Numbered from the stretch's first letter, positions 9,173 to 20,961 are shown. The stretch is DNA of 64,000 nt from Pyropia haitanensis (GCA_008729055.1 SDUX01000007.1:3175590-3239589), one strand, 5' to 3'. The notes: generated by a model from the letters alone, not told the origin. Numbers and translations are program-made.

Positions 9173-10933
9173 ATGAGTGGCGGCCATCCAAATGCGGTCG
9201 GCCCAGGCGGCCGCACGCTCCTGTCGGTAGTGGATGACTGCCGCAGCCTCCTCGCCGCGGCGGGCTACGACGTCGCTCAGCTGTCGCTGCAAAACGCGCT
9301 CCTCGCCGGCGCCACGTCCGTGACCATGGTCGTCCACCCGTCGCTGAGGCGCCCGCCACCGCCACCGCCGCTGCAGCCGTCCGCGACGCCCGGGGCGGGG
9401 ATGGGGGCGGGGGCAGGTGGGCCGTCTGGGTATGGTGGTGGCTACGGCGCGCCTCTGCTAGAAGGGCCCGCCGCCGAAGACATGGACGTGGTCGTAGAGT
9501 ACGACGACCCGGGGGTCCTGCTCGAGCTGCCCCCGCCCGGTCCCGCCGCGGGTCCCGTCGCCGTGGCGGATGACGATGAGCTGCCGGTGGTGGTCACCGC
9601 TGGGGACGATGAGGACGACGAGGATGCGGGCGCGGCGCCGCCGCGGGGCGGCCCCGCCGCGGACTCGCTGCCCGTGACGGTGGTGGCACCGCGTTCGGCG
9701 GGTCGTTCAAGGGCTCGCTCGGCGCGGCGGCCGCCATCTGGGCGCGGCGCGTCGGCCAATGGGGGCACCCGCCGCCGCTCGCGCGCGTCCGACGCGTCGG
9801 ACGGCGACGCGTCCAAGCGCGTCAGGAGCGGTGCGGCGGGCGGCAACCCAGCTGCCGCCGGGCCAATGTCGCCCCCATCACCGTCCCCGCCTGTGGCCGC
9901 GGCAGCGGCCGCGCCCACCGCACCAGCGCCCGCGCCCGTCGTGTCGGCCCGCGAGGCGGCGAGGCAGCTCATGGAAAGCGCGGCCGCGGCGGCGCTGGCC
10001 AACACGCCGCCACCGCGGCCGGCTGGCACCGCGACTGGCGGGGCCCCCGCCATGCCTACCTACCACGGCAATGGCGTGTGGGGGACTGCGAGCAACGCGG
10101 CCGAGGCGGCGGCTGGCGACGGCGGTAACGGCGCTTCCGATGCTACCGCCGACGCCGCCGCGTCTGCGGCCGCCACCGCGGCGGCGGTGGCGGCGGTGCG
10201 CGCGGCCTCCACGACGGGCGATACCAATGGAGACGCCGCCGCGGCGCCGGCATCCGCCGCGGCCGCAGGTGCAGCGGCGGCGGCCGCCGCGGGCGCCGCC
10301 GGGGCGGGCTACGCCACGAGCATGGCGCCGTCACCGACGGACCCGTCCGACCCCACCTGGGCGCTGGCCCTTTCCAAGTGCTCCCTCTGCGGCCAAGAGT
10401 TTGAGCGCAGCACCGAGCTGAAGAAGCACATGGTCACTGACCACGGCGCCAGCCGCCCGTACATGTGCGTCCACTGCTGCAACCGGTACGTGACGCAGAA
10501 CCAGCTGCGGGACCACGTGGCGGCTGTGCACGAGAAGAAGCGGCCGTTCCGGTGCGAGGTGTGTGGCAGCCGCTTTGGTCTCAAGCACAACCTGCTGCGC
10601 CACGCGCGGACGGTGCACAACCAAAAGACGGGGGTGACGAAGAAGGCGGCGGAGGCGCCCGACACCCCCGAAGGAGTGGCGACGGGGGCGGCGGGGGCGG
10701 CTGAGGTGTCGCCGCCGCCGCCACCGTCGCTGCCCCCGCCACCGCCGCCCGAGGTGGTAGCGGCGACCGAAGCAGCGGCGGCAGTCCATGCATCGGCGGC
10801 AGCTGCGTTTGTGGCGGCAGCGACCGGCGCGCCCGCGGTACCAGACGCGGCTACTGCGTCGGCAGCGGCGGAGGCGGCGGCAGCGGCCGAGGCGGCAGCG
10901 GCGGTCGAGGCAGCCGTGGCAGAGGGCGCATGA
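9173..10933 (+). CDS. Three-finger C2H2 zinc-finger protein, probable transcription factor
   Basis: The product is 586 residues from an ATG in a near-ideal context (GCCACCATGAG); an upstream in-frame extension has no ATG. The first 400 residues are disordered, rich in Ala, Gly and Pro, with acidic stretches (VADDDELPVV, DDEDDEDAG) and basic Ser/Arg patches that could act in activation and nuclear import. Three C2H2 fingers lie at roughly 403-425, 431-455 and 460-483. They read CSLCGQEFERSTELKKH, CVHCCNRYVTQNQLRDH and CEVCGSRFGLKHNLLRH, each with C-X2-C-X12-H-X4-H spacing and short linkers, which is typical of DNA binding. The tail is again Ala/Glu rich. A nuclear DNA-binding role is inferred from the fingers; target and orthologue are unknown. 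It converges on NOC2, whose stop lies 340 bases away. Confidence 0.85.
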   Translation: MSGGHPNAVGPGGRTLLSVVDDCRSLLAAAGYDVAQLSLQNALLAGATSVTMVVHPSLRRPPPPPPLQPSATPGAGMGAGAGGPSGYGGGYGAPLLEGPAAEDMDVVVEYDDPGVLLELPPPGPAAGPVAVADDDELPVVVTAGDDEDDEDAGAAPPRGGPAADSLPVTVVAPRSAGRSRARSARRPPSGRGASANGGTRRRSRASDASDGDASKRVRSGAAGGNPAAAGPMSPPSPSPPVAAAAAAPTAPAPAPVVSAREAARQLMESAAAAALANTPPPRPAGTATGGAPAMPTYHGNGVWGTASNAAEAAAGDGGNGASDATADAAASAAATAAAVAAVRAASTTGDTNGDAAAAPASAAAAGAAAAAAAGAAGAGYATSMAPSPTDPSDPTWALALSKCSLCGQEFERSTELKKHMVTDHGASRPYMCVHCCNRYVTQNQLRDHVAAVHEKKRPFRCEVCGSRFGLKHNLLRHARTVHNQKTGVTKKAAEAPDTPEGVATGAAGAAEVSPPPPPSLPPPPPPEVVAATEAAAAVHASAAAAFVAAATGAPAVPDAATASAAAEAAAAAEAAAAVEAAVAEGA

Positions 10934-11272
10934 GCGGACGGGGCAGGGGACGAGCGGACGGCAGTAGCACTGGTGAACAGAAAGGAGGATGGAGCGGCGA
11001 TGTCATGCCATGCACCGTCGTTCACATCGGTCTTGGTGCGTGATGATTGATTTATTCGTGTCGCATCAAAAACGCTGTGGTGTGGTGGCCTGCACGGGTG
11101 GCCCACCTCTGTGCGAGGCAGCTCAACTCCGTCCACAATTCACGTGCCACGGCCATGTACTGGCCCGGAAGGCGGAACACAAGGATGGAAGAGCACAATG
11201 ATAACGCAGATGAGGGGCACCACAAATAGAACGCTGCATGCCCCACAGCCCCACTCCCACGCCCTCCCACCT
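10934..11272. other. Convergent 3' intergenic region (C2H2 gene / NOC2)
   Basis: This stretch must hold both 3' untranslated regions. On the minus strand AATAAA occurs at 11056-11051, about 220 bases past the NOC2 stop, a possible poly(A) signal for NOC2. The plus-strand gene has no canonical hexamer here. The two transcripts could overlap. Confidence 0.35.
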
Positions 11273-11494
11273 TCACTCGGCCCCAGTATCCGAGTCGGAC
11301 AGCACCAGAGTGTCGACCGTGTCCTCCTCCACCCCTGGCGCGCTCAGCTGCACCGGCCGCTGCATGGCACGCACCGCCGCGGTGCGCGCAGCAGCGGTCT
11401 TGGCAGCCTTGCGCTCCTTCGCCGCTGCCTTTTTGGCCGCCCGCGCTTCGCGTGCCGCCGCCGCTCCGGCCCGCTCCCCACCCCCACCGTCCGA

Positions 11495-11529
<35 letters not shown>

Positions 11530-14228
11530 TGTCGTCGTCGTCGGTCGAGTCTGCACCCACGAGCGCGTCCTCTCCCGCCCCTCCCGCTTCGTCGTCAGCG
11601 TCGCTCCCGTCCATCCCCGCGTCGCGGAGTGCGTCCTCCTTGGCCAGCCGCTCCTGCTCCACCCGGTACCACCCCTCCACCGGCGTCGTCCGCCCACCCG
11701 CGGTGAGGCAGTCGAGCACCGCCCGCTGCATGCCCGCCGCGCCCGGCTTGCCACACACCGCCGCCGCGTCGCGGGGCCCAAACGGCACCGACGAGCGGGC
11801 GGCCGCCACCGCCGACGCGGTGGAGGTGAGGGCGTCGACGAGGCCCGCCACGTCGGCGCGGAACTCGGGCACCCGCGTCGTCGACGTGAAGCGCTTGAGC
11901 GCACCCACCGTCGGGGCGACCAGCTCTGGGAACGCAACGTGCGACGCCTGACACGCCGCGTGGCGGCCGAGCAGCAGCAGCGACCGCCGGACGAGGCCGG
12001 AGCGGAAGCCCGCCGTACGGACGCCCGCGTCCGACACGCGGGCGGTGGTGCGCCAGTCAATGGGGCGGTCGGGGGCGGTAGGTGGGGCGGGGGGGGGCGG
12101 CGGCCGCCCTTGCCGCCGCCGCCGCCACCGCCCCCCCCTTGCGCGGCCCCGGCGTTGGCAGCGCGGAGCGGGCCTTGCGGAGCTCCGCGCACTGAAGGAC
12201 CTCGAGCAGCGGCGGCGCCAGCGGCACGTACGCCCCCGACGCGGCCTGCACGTCGATGAGCCAGCCCGCAATGTGGAACCGCACCGGAAACGTGCGGGGC
12301 GTGACGGCGAGGCCCGTTGCGCCGAGGCACACCTGCACGAACGGGTAGACAAGGGCGCCCAGCCCCGCGGCCGCGTCGGGCGCCGCGCACAGCACCGCCG
12401 CCCACAGGCGGAGGCTGTTGAGGAAGGGCCACGACAGGACGGGCAGGCGGCCGGTGACCTTGTCCGCCGCGGTCAGTGCGCCGCGGAGGGTGACCGCCAG
12501 GTCGCGAATGCCCCCAAACGCGAGCGTGTACGCAGCCGCCACGTCTAGGGCGGTGAGCTCCACGACGCTCCGCACCGCAAACGAGATGCGCGGCAGCGCG
12601 CGGGGGGAGTTGCGCGCGCCCACCCGCCGGCGGAACGCCGCGACGCACAGCTTGAGGAGCGGCGTGAAGAAGATGGCCGGCCGCGCCAGGATGACGGCCC
12701 GGAGGGTGAGGTACGCGCGCAGGCGGGTGGCCGCCGACACGGCCGACGACGCCCAAGCGTCGACGACGAGGCGGCCAAGGCGGTGGCCGATGGACGCCTC
12801 GACGGCCGCGTAGGGCGCCAGCCGCGGCACGTGGCGGAGGAGCACCCGCGACGTGGGCGCGTCGCGCACCGCCGCGAGGAGGCCGAGGTAGGTCATGGCG
12901 TAGGCCTTGGCGAGTGCGCGGAGCTTGGGCCACCGGCCGCTCCGCTCGGGGTGGAAGGCGGCGAGGCCCGCCGCGGACGCGTCGGCGCGGCCGAGCATGC
13001 CGTCGAGGACGTCGTGCAGCCGCACCGCGCCGAGCGTCATGACCGACCGGAACACCCGCGCGGACGCGAAGCGCACGCCGGCGGCGCCAAAGCTCCCATC
13101 CGCCGCCACCATCGTGTTGTCCGCGGCGGGGGATTTACCGACGCTGCCGCCGCCGTCGCCGCCACCACCGCGCCCGTCGGCAGGGCCGCCACCGCCGCCG
13201 TCGCCACCAGCGTCCGACCCGTGCGTGAGCTCACACCCAGCCCGAAAGGCACGGACCAGCACCCGGGCGGTGCCTTCGCCAACGGTACCCGCGTCGAGGG
13301 CGGCGTTCCACCGCGCCACCCGCTCGGCCGTCACCATCTGGTCGCTGTCGGCCGCCCCGCCGTCGGCGGCGCCCCCACCGTCCTCGGCCTCGTCGTCGGC
13401 CGCTGAGCCCGCCACCTCAGCGTCCGCGGCAGCCTCCTCATCGTCTGACGGCTCCTCGTCAGAAGAGGAGAGCTCGGCGTCACTGTCGCCGTCTGCTGGC
13501 GACGGCTCGTCGCCGTCCGCGGCGGACGTGGCCTCCCCAAAGTCGAGCAGCTCCGGCTCGTTCTCGCGGAGGTACGCAAAGAAGGCCGGGTCGTCCTTTT
13601 CCAGCTCCCGCAGCTGTGCCCGGTGCTGTTCTTCCTCGTCCACGTCACTGTCGCTCGGGGCAGCGCCGTCGCCGTCCGAGGCATCGCTGTCGTCGCCGTC
13701 CTCAGAGGAGGAGCCGCCGCTGCCATCCGTGTCCGAGTCGGACGCGTCGCTGCTCGACGCGTCGGCGGTCGCCGCGCCAAGCACCCCGCCCCCCCCCCCC
13801 CCCTCCTCCCCCTCCCCCTCCATCTCCATCTCCACCTCTGGCTCCACCGCTACCGCCGCCGCCACACGGCGGCGGGGGCGGGCGGCGGCGGCCTTGCGGG
13901 GCTTCTTCTTGCCCGCGCCGGCCCGCCGCGCCGCCGCCGCGGCGTCGGCCACGGCAGCGTCCCGCGCCGCGTCAAAGGCGTCGGCTTTGCGGGTGAGGGT
14001 GGCGATGAGCTGGGCGACGGACTCGAGCTTCGCCCCGTCCATGCCGCCGCCGCCGGCCGCCGCAACGGCCGCTGCTGTGACGGGAGCGGCGGCGGAGGGG
14101 GTGCCGGCGGCAGTCGCCTTGGGAGCGCTGGCCTTCTTCTTCTTCTTGGCCGCCTTGCGGATGGACGGCAGCGGCACCTTGGCCATCCCCCCCGGGGCGG
14201 GCCGCTTGCCCTTAGGGGTACGGCCCAT
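11273..14228 (-). CDS. NOC2: NOC2, nucleolar complex protein 2 (frame broken at a G9 run)
   Basis: NOC2 pairs with NOC1 or NOC3 in the nucleolus and nucleoplasm to move pre-60S ribosomal particles forward and out. The ATG at 14228 opens a Lys-rich N-terminus (AAKKKKKA), then a long acidic Ser/Asp/Glu region that includes an FFAYLRENEPELLDF segment typical of the family. The conserved helical domain includes FMTL-type repeats and the hallmark region VYPFVQVCLGATGLAV followed by RTFPVRFH and VPLAPPLLEVL. The frame then fails at about 12100. The remaining C-terminus (PIDWRTTARVSD, VRRSLLLLGRHAACQASHVAFPEL, a final acidic tail) continues one base over to the stop at 11273. The switch coincides with nine Gs at 12089-12097, so a length error or mutation in that run is likely. 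About 985 residues against 710-750 in yeast and human; the excess is low complexity. Confidence 0.9.
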
Positions 14229-15226
14229 GGCGGCAGCGGCGGCGGCGGTCCTCGGACAGACGGTCTGGCTGCCTGCTTACTGGAAGCCGATACCTCCGGG
14301 TCTGATGAGGCCTGGCGGAAGGGCCGGCTGCTCCCACCGCCCCGGCGGCAATCGTTTCGCAGCGGCGGCGGCAGCGGCAACGCGGCTCCTCGCAGCGTGG
14401 ACGACGGCGGCGACGGCCCAGTCGCCGTCGCGGCAACGGCGGCGCTCGGCAGAGCGTCGAACAGCCATGCGATTGGGCAACTCCTGTTGTATTCCCGCCC
14501 GACGGAAAACTTGCTGAAGTACAGTACTCGGCCTTGGCGTGTACTTGAGTTCCTGCATTGGACCAGACTTGGAGCCGCAGAAATAGATCCTACTTCCTAC
14601 CCCGTGGCAACACACGTTTCCCGAGTGGGGGCCGTGGAATTCACCCGTTTGCCACGATGGGGTTGGCACAGCGCACGTGCGCGACAGTCTTGCACGCGCC
14701 GCCTCTCGCCGGCCGATAGTCCACGACCCCGTCCGTCTGCGGCGGGCAGAGGCGGCGGCGTCTGTGTCGCTGCCTGTCCACCGCGCCCGCTCCTCCCCCC
14801 CTCCACCACCACCACAGGCCGCCATCGTCTGCGGTCTGCTCTGCGGCGCTCACCGAAATATGACGCCCGCCGCGCGCCGCTCGTCCCCAACCGCGTCAGC
14901 GGCGGGCGGCGGCGGCGGCAGCATCGGCAGCATTGGCGGTAGCGGCGGCAGCAGCGGCAGCGTCGGCAGCGGCGGAAGCCTCAGACAGAGACGCGACGGC
15001 GGCTGCGGCGGCGGCGGCGGCGGTGGAGGCTGCCTTGACGAGTGAGGCCGGCGCCTCCCCCCCCGGCGCACCACCCCCCCTCCGCGCGCATAGTGCCGGT
15101 GGACCGCTTTGACTGGCCCCCACCCCCCTCTCCCCTTCCCCCTTCCCTTGCCGCTCTGCACTCCCGCCGCCGACGTTGTGGTGTGGCGCTGCGCACGCGA
15201 CCCGCGGGGACCGTTCCAAGGTGGCC
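14229..15226. other. Divergent promoter region between NOC2 and the MFS gene
   Basis: About 1 kb separates the two start codons. Its centre (14470-14650) is clearly less GC-rich than its flanks, as expected of a shared promoter. A CGG/GGC-type trinucleotide tract lies at about 14896-15030. No TATA box or recognisable operator is evident. Confidence 0.4.
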
Positions 15227-16223
15227 ATGGCAACGGCGGTGCCCCGCGGAGGCGCGCCGTCTACGGCCGCTGGCACCTGCTCATGGGTGCCGCGGGCGTC
15301 GGCGGCGGCGGCGTCCGTGGGGTTTCCGGCAGTGGCGGCGGCCAGGGGGGTTGACCACGCCGACGAAGAGACGACTGCGCTGGTTGGGGGGGCGGACCGC
15401 GGGCAGCCACTGGCGGGTGGCGCCGACAGGTTGCGGCTGCCGCCGCTGCTGCCACCGCCACCGGCGCCGTCGGGAAGAGGGGCGGATGCAGGGCCGCCCA
15501 CCCCTCCCCCCCCAGCCGCTGTCGCCTGCGGGGTAGCGGTCGAGCTGGGTGATGCGGTCCCCCCAGCCAGCGGCAGCGGCGGCGGCGGCCGCGCCAAGCC
15601 CGTGCGCGAAATGGACTGGTCCGCCTTTGCGCGGGTGATCCTCGTGGGCGCCCTCCAGACGCTGGCCGTCGCCATGGTCGTCCCCGTCCGCCCCAAGCTC
15701 CTCCTCGACGCGCTCGGCGGCTCGGCGTCCCGCGCCGCGGCCGTGACGGGCGGCCTCTCCGCCCTCGACGCGGTGGTGGAGGTTGTGTCCAACCCCGGCC
15801 TTGGCCACGTGTCGGACCTCCACGGGCGCCGCGGGGTGCTGCTGCTGGCGCAGGCGGGCCTCGCCACGGACTTGGCCCTCACCGCCGCGCTCGCGGGCCA
15901 CTGGCAGGCGCACGTGGCCGCGACGCTGGTCGGCGCCGCGACGGGCGTGTTTTTTATGACGCTCGCGACGGTCACCGCCGACCTGGCGGTGGGGACGGGG
16001 GAGGAGGCGGCGGCGTACGGCGCGCTGGGCGCGGCGTACGGGGTGGCGTTTGCGGTGGGGCCCGCCCTGGGCGGGGCCATGGCCGCCGCGTCGTCGCCGA
16101 CGGCGCCCTTCCACGGCGCCATCGCCGCGGTGGCCCTCAACGCCGCGGCGGTGCGGTGGGTGCTGCCAGAGACGGCGCCCGTGGGGCGGGGTTGGCTGCC
16201 CAGTGGCGGCGTTGGCGACAATT

Positions 16224-16254
<31 letters not shown>

Positions 16255-16963
16255 GGGAAAGGCTGCGTGCGGCAAGGTCGCCCCCCCCGCCGCTTCCACC
16301 GCCGCCACCGCCGCGGCCGCCGCCGCCGCTGCCGGCGGCGGCGGCGTCGCGTCCCTGACGATCAACCCCCTCCCCCGCTTGCGGGTGCTGTTCCGTTCGT
16401 CGGTGCTGCGCTGGCTGGGCGCCACCGTCGCGGCGTCGGGCGTCGCGGCGGGCGGCCTTGGCTCGATGCTGTTCTTCTACACGCACACGCGCTTTGGGTG
16501 GGGCCCCCCCGAGACGGGCCGCTTCCTCTCCGCCGTCGGCGTCAGCATGATCATCTCGCAGGGGGTGCTCGCGCGTCCCGCCGTCGCGGTGCTCGGCGAG
16601 CGCCCCCTTATCCTCACCGGGTACGCGCTCAAGGCGGCGCACCTGGTGCTGTACGGCGCCGCCCGGTCGAGCGGCGCCATGTACGGCGCGCTGGGCGTGG
16701 CGACGCTCGGCTATGCGGCGGGGCCGGCGTGGAAGGGCGTCCTCGCGCGGCAGGCGGGGCCCGACGAGCAGGGGGCGCTGCAGGGGGGTCTCGCCGCGCT
16801 CGCCACCGTCGTGCAGCCGGTCGCGCCGCTCGTCGCGACCGGCCTGTTTGGCGTCTTTGCGCCCCGCGGGCTGCCGGGCGTGCCGCTGTACGTCATGGCC
16901 GCGCTGACGCTGTGCGCGATGGCGATCGCGGCCAAGGCGCTGTCGCACCCGCAGCTCCGGTGA
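15227..16963 (+). CDS. Major facilitator superfamily transporter, TetA-like
   Basis: The product is a 578-residue polytopic membrane protein. The ATG at 15227 (GTGGCCATGGC) is preferred because the open frame upstream lacks an ATG. Residues 1-125 are a disordered Ala/Pro/Gly cytosolic tail. Membrane segments begin at FARVILVGALQTLAVAMVV. The MFS motif A loop between helices 2 and 3 is GHVSDLHGRRGVLLLAQ, with the Asp and paired Arg residues that drive conformational switching. A long Gly/Ala loop divides the N and C halves (about residues 330-385), as in 6+6 transporters. The second half has FFYTHTRFGWGPPETGRFLS and a GALQGGLAALATVVQPVAP segment, which resembles the matching region of tetracycline-efflux and HIAT1/MFSD14 proteins. 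Substrate unknown; proton-coupled export of a small molecule is the likely mode. Shares a promoter region with NOC2. Confidence 0.85.
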
Positions 16964-19099
16964 CGGGCGCGTGGCGAGGAGCGGGGGAGGGGATGGGGGG
17001 CGGCGCGCTGAGGGGGCGAGGCGGCCATGGGGTGGTTCCTTCCCCGCGGCGCCTTCGCCCGCCCGGCCCTCTCCTTCCTCGCGGGGCTGCAACGCGGCGT
17101 GTGGTGGGTCCCGACGCAAGGACAAACCCCCCCGCTGGCGAGGCCAGCTACGAAGATGCGGACGCAAAAACAAAAACAAAAAAAGCGACCGGCGCTGCTC
17201 CACCCATGACGATGCGCAGGCCGCGGCCCCTCGACCCCCCGCGTACAGGAGGCGACGCGGCGGCCGCCGTCGGCGCCTGCCCCGCCGCCACCCCCGCCGC
17301 CGCCACCCCGCTCCGTGACGGCACAGCCGCGCTGGTGGTGGTCGCCGCCGCGGTTTCCCCCCCCCGACGCACGCACGGCGCGGTAGCGGGGCGGCCGGCG
17401 GCGGCGGCGGCCCCCCCTTTGACAACAAACCAGCCGCCGCCGCCGCAGCCAGCACACCCCGCCGAGCATCGTCTCCGGGATGATCGCCGCGTGATGGGCG
17501 AGCACCGGATGCATACAAACCGACGCGGGGAGAGGGGGGTGGCGGGGGGGGAAGGGTCGGCACACGCCCGCCGCCGCGGCTCCCAACAAGCCGCCCGCCG
17601 CGGCTCACGAGCCGCCCGCCACCCACCGCCCGCCGCCTGCCGCCCGCCGCCCGCCGCCCGCCGCCCGCCGCCGCCGCCCCGCGTCCTGACAGTCCTCGAC
17701 GGGGCCGCCGCGCTGGTGGCGGCGACCGCGCGCCCCCCCCCCCCCCCCGCCCGCCACGCCCTTCCCCCAGTGTCGCGCGTGCCCGCGGGCGGGCGGCTGC
17801 CGCTGCAGGCGGAGCGGCGGGCGCGGCCGTCCACCCGGCGGCGCCGTCAGCTCGCCGCGGCGCGGCGGGCGGGACCCCGCGCGCCTCCCGCTGGTGGGTG
17901 TGAACGGCAAGCACCGGCCGCGCACGGCGGCGGCGGCGACGGCGGCGACGGCGGCGGCGGCGGCGGCAGCGGCGGCAGCGGCGGCGACTGCCACGGCGGC
18001 GGCTGGTGGCGGCGCAGCTGTAGGCGCCACGCCTGGGCGCCGCGCCCGGCACGGCGGTCGCCACGCGTCACGGCGGCCCCGCTCCCGCCCGCCACCTGTC
18101 CAGCACCCAACAGGCGGCGCCGCGCCCGGCGGGTGGGCGATGCCCTTTGCCCATCCACCCGTTCCCTCCGTCACCCCACGTGCCGTCCAGGTGGCCGTTG
18201 ATGGCGACGGCGCGAGCAGTGCGCTGGAGAGGGGGCGCCGAGAGACAAGGTGGCGGCGGCGTGGCGTAGGCACCGGCCATCCGTCTGAGCGAGCCCGGGT
18301 CAAGAGCTGCGTCGTGCCCCTCCCCCCCAATCTTCCTCGCCCTGGCATAGAAGGAGCGCAGGACGCGCAGAGGGGAAAGCCCGTCGACGTCCGCCCGCTC
18401 CCCCCCCCCCCCCGCCCCATGCATAGCGCCCACGACGGTGGCTGTGGGCTGCGCAGCGGCCGGGCGGCTCGCGACGGCGGTGCGCGCGTCGCCGAGAAGG
18501 GCGTGCGTGGGATGGCGCGCGGGGTCAGCGACGTCCCCCGTCAACAGCACTGGCTGCTGCCAGCTGGCGGCGGCGGGCGGCGGGCGTGCCCGTCGACGGG
18601 GCGCGCAACGCGGCGTGCGGGACGGCGCAAGCGGGGGGGGCGGCGGAGCGGGGGGGGGGCTCCGTGCGGGTGCCACCGCCGGCGGCGCTGCTGCGATCGC
18701 CGCGCTCGGGGGGGTGGGGCGTCGTCGGGGAGGGCGGGGCGACGGCGGCGGGGGGGGGGGGCGCCGATCCACACGCTCGGCTCGCCACGGGAGCGGGGAC
18801 CAGCGCCGAGGGGCCGGCGTTGCCCCGCCGCCGCCGGTGTCGCCGCCGTCGCAGCTTCGCGAGGGGGTAGAAGAAGAGCGCCCCGTCGGTGAGCAGCTGC
18901 TTCCCATCGGCAAGCCGCCCCCCAACACTCACCCCCCCCTTCAGGCAACGACAAAGCACCCGCCGCACCCCCCCCCCCTCCTCTGCCCCCTTTACAGCAG
19001 CATCGGAACGACCCACGCGGGGCGCTCGCGGAAGAGGCGGTCGTCCCCCTTCCCGGCGCTGTCGTCGCCCCTCCTCGCGGTGCGGCCGCCGCGCTCGCC
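16964..19099. other. Intergenic region, GC-rich low complexity
   Basis: About 2.1 kb without a recognisable gene. It holds an A-rich patch at 17164-17189 (possible 3' end of the MFS transcript), CCGCCCG-type tandem repeats at about 17630-17680, a CGG/GGC tract at 17925-17990, and C runs near 17735 and 18402. Open frames here are Arg/Pro, Gly/Arg or Ala strings on both strands, with no domain. Confidence 0.4.
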
Positions 19100-20426
19100 A
19101 TGGCCGCAGACGCTGCCGCGTGCGTGCCGCCGGCAACGGCGCGTCTGGCCACCGCTGCCACCGCCGCCGCCGCTGCCGCCGCCATTACCGCCGCCGCCGC
19201 CCATGGGTGGCTGGCCAGAGCCGCGGCGGTGCTATGGCAGGCGGTCACCCCCCCCCCTACCTGGGCAGACGCCGCCGTCCTCCCCGCCAGGCTGGCCGCC
19301 GCCGCCACGCCCGCCACCGTTGCCGCCGCCCTGACCGCGGCCGGCGTCGCCGGCGCCGCCCTGTCTCTCTACCGCTACCACGCCGCGCTGCGCGGCGTCC
19401 CCCCCCCTGGCACCCCCCCGCTCGGTAGCCCCTTCACCCCCCTCCCCTTGCTGGGCGTCCTCCCACGCCTCGTGCGGGACCCCCACACCCTCTGGTCCCG
19501 CCTCGCCGCCGCCGCCGCCGCCCACCCAACCGGCGCGGCGGCGGCGGGCCTCGGCGGCGAGCGGCTGCTCCTCCTCCTCACCGCCCCCGCCGACGTCGCG
19601 GCGGTTGTCTGCCGCGGCGGCAGCGGCGGCGGCGGTGGCGGCGGCGGCGGCGGCGGCGGCGGCTGGGCGCACACGCTCCACCCCAACACCGCGACGGTGT
19701 TTGGGGCGGCCAACGTGGCCGTCGCGGGGGGGGCACCCCACGCCGCCACCCGCCGCGCGCTCGCCGCCGCCGCGTCGGCGCCCGCCGTCGCGCGCCACGC
19801 CCCGCGCGTCGACGCGGTGGTCGCCGCGGCGGTCGCCGCGTGGGCCGCCGCGGCCTTGCCGGGGGGGGCGGCGGGCGCCGTGGCGGGGCGGGAGCGCGCG
19901 CGGTCGCTGGGACTGGACGTGGTCGAGGCTGTGTGGCTGGGCCGCCCAGTGTATGGCGCCGGCCACGCGTGCCGCGAGCGGCTGCGGCGGGACGTGGCGG
20001 CGCTGGCGGGCGGCTTCACGTGCTTGCCGCTCAACCTGCCGGGCACCGCGCTGCGGCGGGCGGTGCGCGCGCGGGAGCGGCTCGCCGCCGCGCTCACCGC
20101 CCGCGTCGGCGACGCGCTGGCCGAGGCGGCGGCGGCGGCGGAGGCGGCGGCGGCGGCGGTGCCAGCGGGGGCATTCCCGCCGGCGGCACCGCCCGCACCT
20201 CCGCCCCCTCCGTCATCCATGCTCGACACCTGGGCCGCGTCGGTGGTGGCGAGCAAACCCGGCGCGGCGCTCCCCCCCCCCGTCATTGCGGACGTGCTAC
20301 TCGACTCGGTGCTCGCCGCGACCGACGGCCTCGCCGCCGGCGTGGTGAGCCTCCTCGCCCACATGGCCGCCAACCCCACCACCATCGACGCTATCCGTGC
20401 AGAGGCGGCCACCGCCACCGCCGCTG

Positions 20427-20458
<32 letters not shown>

Positions 20459-20961
20459 CCACCGACGGCCACAGCGGCGGCAGCGGCGGCGGCGGCGGCC
20501 ACGCCCGCGGCGACCGCGGCGGTGGCGGCCGCCCTCGCCGCCACCCCCCCCGCGCCGTTTGTGCCCGCCACCGCCGCGCGGGCGGTCGTGCTGCCCAGCG
20601 GCCTGCGCGTGCCCGCCGGCACGCTCGTCCTGCCCGCGCTCGGCACGCCCGCGGGGGGCGGGCTCCCCTTTGGCGGGGGGCCCCACGCGTGCCTGGGCCG
20701 CGCGCTCGCGCGCGTCGTGCTCGCCGCGGTCGCAACGCACGCGGCGACGGCGGTGGCGCTGGTGGCGGTGCCGCCGCCACCGGGGGGGGGGGGGGGTGGG
20801 AGGGGGAGGTTGATTACCTGCCGTGTGCCTTCCCGCGCGTCGCCACGTATGTGCTGCGGCCGTGGGGGGCGGCTGAGGCCGCGGCGGAGATGGGGGCCGT
20901 CGAGACGGCCGGCACAGCCAGGGCGGTAGGGGCGGCAGGGGCGGCCGGCGAAACGTTCTGA
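19100..20961 (+). CDS. Degenerate cytochrome P450, CYP710-like (frame broken at a G15 run)
   Basis: The ATG at 19100 (GCCATGG) starts an Ala-rich hydrophobic N-terminus, probably an ER anchor. A Pro-rich hinge follows (GTPPLGSPFTPLPLLG). The C-helix region (GAPHAATRRALAAAAS), an LPLNLPGTALRRAV segment, an I-helix-like VLAATDGLAAGVVSLL and the heme loop LPFGGGPHACLGRAL with its Cys ligand are all visible. Their spacing resembles CYP710/CYP61 sterol C22-desaturases. The K-helix ExxR pair is replaced by Ala (AALAATPPAPF), and the meander/PERF region of roughly 35 residues is missing, so normal folding around heme is doubtful. Fifteen Gs at 20782-20796 shift the frame. The conserved tail EVDYLPCAFPRVATYVL is found only one frame over, ending at 20961. 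It may be a diverged enzyme, a pseudoenzyme, or a gene with collapsed sequence. Confidence 0.65.

Noticed and set aside
7560..9365. Minus-strand open frame of about 600 codons
   Set aside because: Pure Arg/Pro/Ala composition with no domain. It overlaps the tandem repeat and the start of the C2H2 gene and is explained by GC bias.
15281..18064. Minus-strand open frame of over 900 codons opposite the MFS gene
   Set aside because: Arg/Gly/Ala/Pro strings only, antisense to a well-supported transporter. High GC removes stop codons.
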